From the NCBI GenBank assembly GCA_025174535.1, contig JALBUN010000001.1, forward strand, positions 3,162,001-3,226,000: a DNA stretch of 64,000 nucleotides, written 5' to 3'. The first letter of the stretch is position 1. Each line of letters starts with the position of its first letter. The position numbers were made by a program, and so were the translations under genes. Shown here one piece after another: positions 60,029-64,000 of the stretch. The notes under the pieces are model-generated. The model saw only the letters and a program-made list of their open reading frames with translations. It searched no databases and was not told the origin of the DNA. This DNA comes from Cantharellus purpuraceus. Taxonomy: Eukaryota > Basidiomycota > Agaricomycetes > Cantharellales > Hydnaceae.

Positions 60029-60050
60029 TGTTACGCACTAGGTCCGGTTG
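60029..60050 (-). mobile_element. Stub of LTR family 1
   Basis: TGTTACGCACTAGGTCCG is the reverse complement of the family 1 LTR end; the rest was lost at the junction with the family 3 LTR at 60051. It marks the 5' end of the minus-strand Gypsy copy. Confidence 0.75.
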
Positions 60051-60327
60051 TGTAAGTACCCAAGGTACTTACTTTCTATAGTATATAGCTAGATAGTTAT
60101 AATTAATGTATGCAGCATTCCATTAAGGAATGCTGTCTTCTTGATAGATATATGCACCCATAGGGTGCATATGTATAGTTATTATGTAAGCCAGTGGACC
60201 CAAGTACACATGTGGGTCCACATATAGTAGACAGCACTTAGTAACTACCACACTGTACGGCACATTGCCCAACCAATACACTTGGTTGAGTTCTGTGCAA
60301 CAGTGTGAACTAAGACATCCATTATCA
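60051..60327 (+). mobile_element. LTR family 3 (277 bp), 5' LTR of the plus-strand hairpin-rich element
   Basis: TGTAAGTACC to CATTATCA, the same length as the reverse copy at 51384-51660. It is followed by an internal region with gag, zinc knuckle and protease in the same direction, so it is the 5' LTR. Confidence 0.85.
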
Positions 60328-60732
60328 CTTTTTTGAACTTCCAAAGGAAGAATCAATTGATTCTTCCTCATTATTGAAGTTTTCTAGTCAACACTAGAAA
60401 ACCGGCTGTTGCTAGTGTACAGATGTATACCAATCCCCCCCAGTCGCTCATATAAGTGAGCAACTAGTAGACTAACTTAGTTAGCCTACAAAGACAGAAG
60501 AAAGAAAGGAGTCATCATAATGATGACTCACAGTAGAGTGAGTTGTGCTGGCAGCACACAGGACATAATAAATGATGAACGGTGGCACATAGCCAGCAGC
60601 AGAGAAGGGGAGCTAGACTCTAGAGAAGTTGCAGGGACTTCTCGTAAGGAAGACTCTAGAAGAGAGTTGCCACAATCGTGAGACCACACAGATGATCACA
60701 CAATAGATCATCTGTCAAACAAGAACCCTTCA

Positions 60733-61107
60733 TTGAGTGGTTCTTTGATTAGAGAAGAAAGGAGGAGACAGTCATCCACTGTCTCCAATGTTCCTAAAGG
60801 AAAGGAGCATGCTCAATATATGAGCACAAGTAGTAGAAGTAGCAATACTTCTACTAGGGAATTGTGCAGCATGGAGCGGCATGAAACCCACAGGTCAATC
60901 ACAAGATTGACTGAACAACTCATGTGTAATCAACATGAGATGAAGAGCATTAGCAAAGCTAGTGCTCAGGCAGCTAAGATGGCTGCTGAAGCAGGGCATG
61001 CTGCCACTACTATGGGGCAGCAAATAGCAGAGCTAGGAACAATGTTAAAATCACTCCAAGAGAACTCTGAGCGACACAAGTCGCATCACCAAAGATCAGA
61101 TTCTTGA
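60733..61107 (+). pseudogene. Helical gag N-terminal region, frame broken by TGA
   Basis: Reads MSGSLIREERRRQSSTVSN, then HRSITRLTEQLMCNQHEMKS and ASAQAAKMAAEAGHAATTMG, a Ser-rich head followed by helices. After the TGA (61105-61107) the same frame continues QESESRESGPPWGERIQLND, so the stop probably replaced a CGA. A separate frame at 61184-61444 (AKELNQEIELWKQREVEASH) is a coiled coil that may belong to the same protein after a frameshift. Confidence 0.6.
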
Positions 61108-61711
61108 CAAGAATCTGAATCCAGAGAGTCTGGACCTCCCTGGGGTGAGAGGATCCAACTGAATGATTGGTTAGACAGAGGAAATGAAATTCCCCCAATG
61201 GAGGGAATTAGAGACCCAGTCACAGCAAGGATTACCAATCCAGATTGAAGAGGAAACTCCTCAATCTATGGCAAAGGAGCTCAATCAAGAGATTGAGCTA
61301 TGGAAACAACGAGAAGTTGAGGCTTCTCATAAACATAGATTAGCCCTCAAACAGCAGGCTAAACATGCAGAGCAAGAGCTCAGCCAGCTGTTTAGAGAGC
61401 AGCAGCCCCAGCAAGAGCTCAATGTGGCTGTCGATTTAAATTGACAGTCACAACATGCGCTGAACAGTTATCAGCGTGTACGAGCAGCAGGCCTCTCAGG
61501 AGACACCTGCCATGAGCAACGAGATACCCAATGGGTACCTCAAGAAGATGTTCCCCATAATAGGGAACAATCAGTGCCATTGACCCTAGAAGGTCAAGGC
61601 ATACCGGATCAATTGGACACAATTGATCCTATCAATGGCATTACTCACATGGTGTGAGTAGCCATAGTCAATAATAGAGACACAGACCCAGAGAAGTCTG
61701 TACTTGCCAAG

Positions 61712-62221
61712 GTGGGCATTAAAGTATTGCCTCCTGAGCAATACGCAGGAGGTGCAGATCTCAAAGAGTTTGAGATCTTTGTAGCAGGTATGCTACAATG
61801 GCTGAAGATGAATAATCTCCTAGGGCCATCAAGTACAAAGTTTCAGCTATTGTACTTAGGCACTCGCCTTAAAGGTGAGGCCCAGGAATGGTTCTACAGG
61901 AATGTAGAACACTACGACAGGGCAGTCCAAGACTGGACCCTGGAAACTGCAATCCAAGGATTGCAGCATAGATTCCTACACACCCTGACACATCACTATG
62001 CATCACATAAATTTGACTCTGTAATACAGGGTCAAAGGACCGTTCACAAATTAATGAATGACCTAGATAAGTACGTGGGTCGCATGATAATGCCACCAGA
62101 CACATACACATACAGGAAGAGGTTTGTAATCGCAATGCATGAACCTCTGAGACAAGAAGTCCTCAAGAAGGGCTTCAATGCCAAATTTAGCAGTATCAAG
62201 CAGTTGTACAAAACTGCTTGA
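61712..62221 (+). pseudogene. Retrotransposon gag capsid domain, frame broken by TGA
   Basis: 169 codons reading VLPPEQYAGGADLKEFEIFV, GMLQWLKMNNLLGPSSTKFQ, YLGTRLKGEAQEWFYRNVEH and GLQHRFLHTLTHHYA, typical of retrotransposon gag (PF03732-like). The frame continues beyond TGA 62219 as MIEEVT, another TGA, YHHSMQHPENM, and a third TGA. All three fit CGA codons. The upstream start is uncertain, as the frame is open before 61712. Confidence 0.75.
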
Positions 62222-62539
62222 ATGATAGAGGAAGTGACGTGATACCACCACAGTATGCAACACCCGGAGAACATGACTAACGCATCCTCCTCAACCCATA
62301 GACCAGTAGTCAATAGAATTACTGGTATGATGAATATGGGGAGTTGACCCACACCCCAAGGATGTGTGTATACAGCTCCCAACACACACTCATGACAAGC
62401 AAGTGTGTCAAGGTTGGAACCCCATAATGAAAGCTCTGGGCCCAATTCCAATAATTACCTTTTCAAGAGTAATTATCAATTGAAACCACCAGCACACACG
62501 AGTGGTAATTGATCGAACAACATTACTGGTAACATTGTG

Positions 62540-62581
62540 TGCTATGAATGTGGCCAGACAGGTCACATGCGACCTAGCTGC
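62540..62581 (+). other. CCHC zinc knuckle (nucleocapsid)
   Basis: CYECGQTGHMRPSC, a C-x2-C-x4-H-x4-C knuckle that binds genomic RNA. The DNA that encodes it contains the inverted repeat TGTGGCC and GGTCACA, so the knuckle codons lie in a hairpin. Confidence 0.85.
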
Positions 62582-63083
62582 CCCAAATTAAAGGGCAACA
62601 TAAGATTGGCTGTGGTCCAAAAGGACATGTCCTCACACATAGTGGAGGATATAAAGTAGACAGATTCTCCCCGATAGAGGGAGAACATGAAGAAGCAATG
62701 GATAATCCCAAGGACCATCTAGACAAAAAAATGCCAGCTATAGAAGTGACTGACGAATGGGATGAAGAGGTCGCCCCATATGAATGGGATGATTAATATG
62801 ACACCCCCAAAAGGGAGGCTACACCAATGTATCACTCTAATGTGATATGTATTTGACCCAATGATTGAATTCCACCGAGACACACCTATGCAGTGCATTT
62901 CTGTAGTGCAACAAGATTCCTGAGAAACAGGGAATCACGACAGCTGCATATAGCTGCTGTCAGTGTCGACAGATCAGCTGAACCTATGTATAATCATAGG
63001 AGCCAACAGAAGTTGACAGCATGACCAGATAGACCGCACATAGACAACAAAACAATCTCTGGGTATTGGGAGATTGGTGGAAC

Positions 63084-63250
63084 ACTAGCCCACTGTCAAT
63101 TAGACAGTGGAAGTGAGGGGATAATGATATCCCCTGAATTCACATGCACGACAGGTATGAAAACCTTCACGCTAGAGCAACCCATTGCACTGCAATTAGT
63201 GTGCATTGGGAGCAGGAGTACCATAAATTATGGTACTCACACTACCACCA
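63084..63250 (+). pseudogene. Retropepsin-like aspartic protease fragment
   Basis: GTLAHCQLDSGSEGIMISPE carries the D-S-G catalytic motif, followed by LEQPIALQLVCIGSRSTINY. The frame stays open into the next ORF at 63262, but the fold appears truncated after HTTTNVEYYD. The DSG codons (63103-63111) lie in a perfect inverted repeat (CCACTGTC at 63090 and GACAGTGG ending 63110). Confidence 0.75.
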
Positions 63251-63261
63251 ATGTTGAGTAT

Positions 63262-63700
63262 TATGATGCCATGCCATTTGCAGAACGGACTGTACTGATG
63301 TGCAGAGTCATCAAGAGAATGACTCTACTGGCTCATGCTGATAATGCAAGTCTTATTGTCACTCTACCAACCACACCAGTAGACACACTTGCCCTCATAC
63401 AGGGGTGGCAAGTAAACCCTAATGAGGTCCCCCCAGCCATCCAACAGAAATTGGATGGTACTATGAACTTGTCCAATGTGGATGTCTGGATGTGGCTACA
63501 AAAGGCCACTCCCAAGAAGGGTTCTTCTGTATTTAAGAAGAACCTCTGGACTATGTTCCAGAATCCTGGCCACTGGGGATTATTGACCAGTGGTCAAAAG
63601 TTCTTACCAACTCTTGGTGACACCTTTTGCACTTCAGTCACTGGAGCATATGATTGGGGGAATCATTCCCCCAAAGAACGTACTGAATTAGAGCTTGCAC
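63262..63700 (+). pseudogene. 3' ORF of hairpin-rich element, truncated by LTR
   Basis: AERTVLMCRVIKRMTLLAHA through DNASLIVTLPTTPVDTLALI, LDGTMNLSNVDVWMWLQKAT and YDWGNHSPKERTELELAL, where the family 4 LTR begins at 63701. It is nearly identical to the minus-strand copy at 53060-52610, which continues FGQLGGIIPNHTAILEEFAK. No known domain is recognised. Confidence 0.65.
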
Positions 63701-64000
63701 TGTCGGTTCGCTTAAGGAATAGATCCTATAAGCCTGCGTGCAACGGTCCTAGCAAAACAGACGGTGTGTGATGCAGTTGTTCAGCACTCCAAAGATCAAT
63801 CAGGGCAAGGGGTAAGTAACAGGGAAGTGGGATAGTGCTCTGTGGTTGGATGAGGATGGGAGCAAAAGGTCGGTCCCGATGGCTAATCGTGCTCTGTGAC
63901 TGGATGACAATGCAGAGCCCAGTTGGGAGGTATGCGAAAGCTGGTTTCAGGAGAAGCAACCTCTCGGTGGCGGAGGGAAATCTGATCGTTGAACCAAGGT
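63701..64000. mobile_element. LTR family 4, copy 3 (runs off the window)
   Basis: Starts TGTCGGTTCGCTTAAGG after TTGCAC and follows copy 1 (54692) closely to the window end. Confidence 0.85.

Larger units (their letters stand above)
60328..63700 (+). mobile_element. Internal region of hairpin-rich LTR element (gag, NC, PR; RT and integrase not seen)
   Basis: Order: a helical ORF at 60733-61107 whose frame continues past a TGA, another helical segment at 61184-61444, capsid-like gag at 61712-62221, a CCHC knuckle at 62540-62581, retropepsin at 63084-63250, then the unnamed 3' ORF. RT, RNase H and integrase were not found, so the copy is deleted or non-autonomous. Short inverted repeats fill the region, for example 61278-61299, 61424-61451, 61606-61629, 61947-61966, 63090-63110 and 63216-63238. 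Confidence 0.8.

Overview
This window reads as nuclear DNA of a filamentous basidiomycete, most likely an agaricomycete. I base that on about 115 introns of 44 to 64 nt inferred by reading protein families across splice sites, tight gene packing, fungal-type orthologues (TRS65, MED5, DLT1, ITC1, PEX14, ZRC1) and LTR retrotransposons with a chromodomain integrase. No genus can be named. All gene models come from reading the sequence by eye; exon sums were checked for frame, but no alignment was run.

Layout. 1-12.4 kb is host DNA: a two-finger zinc-finger protein (minus), EMC7, the ISWI partner ITC1 and a broken amino-acid transporter. 12.6-17.6 kb is a transposon-derived block: LTR pieces, a chromovirus integrase tail, a cysteine-rich ORF, a possible 1.5 kb LTR and a 290 bp inverted repeat. 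17.7-47.0 kb is a dense run of fourteen host genes: TRS65, CBR1, WRAP73, DLT1, NAA40, COX13, RPN2, a complex I ESSS subunit, GCV3, TUF1, PEX14, a GRIP golgin, MED5 and ZRC1. 47.0-64.0 kb is a nested graveyard of at least five LTR families, several with clear target-site duplications.

The host genes are mostly housekeeping genes: endomembrane biology (EMC7, TRS65, golgin, DLT1), mitochondria (COX13, ESSS, GCV3 and TUF1 within 9 kb), proteasome, Mediator, chromatin, peroxisome and zinc handling. Three divergent pairs (DLT1/NAA40, COX13/RPN2, TUF1/PEX14) have only 78 to 87 bp between start codons. TRS65/CBR1 and MED5/ZRC1 converge within 170 bp.

The most unusual signal is in the right-hand transposon block. 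One LTR element (277 bp LTRs at 51384-51660 and 60051-60327) and the material around it are built from short, often perfect inverted repeats packed end to end. These run through coding sequence as well, including the codons of the protease active site. Other notable points are five GC-AG introns, an LTR family carrying two unrelated tandem-repeat expansions, stop codons in transposon ORFs that mostly look like CGA-to-TGA changes, and a decayed AVT-type transporter beside intact genes.
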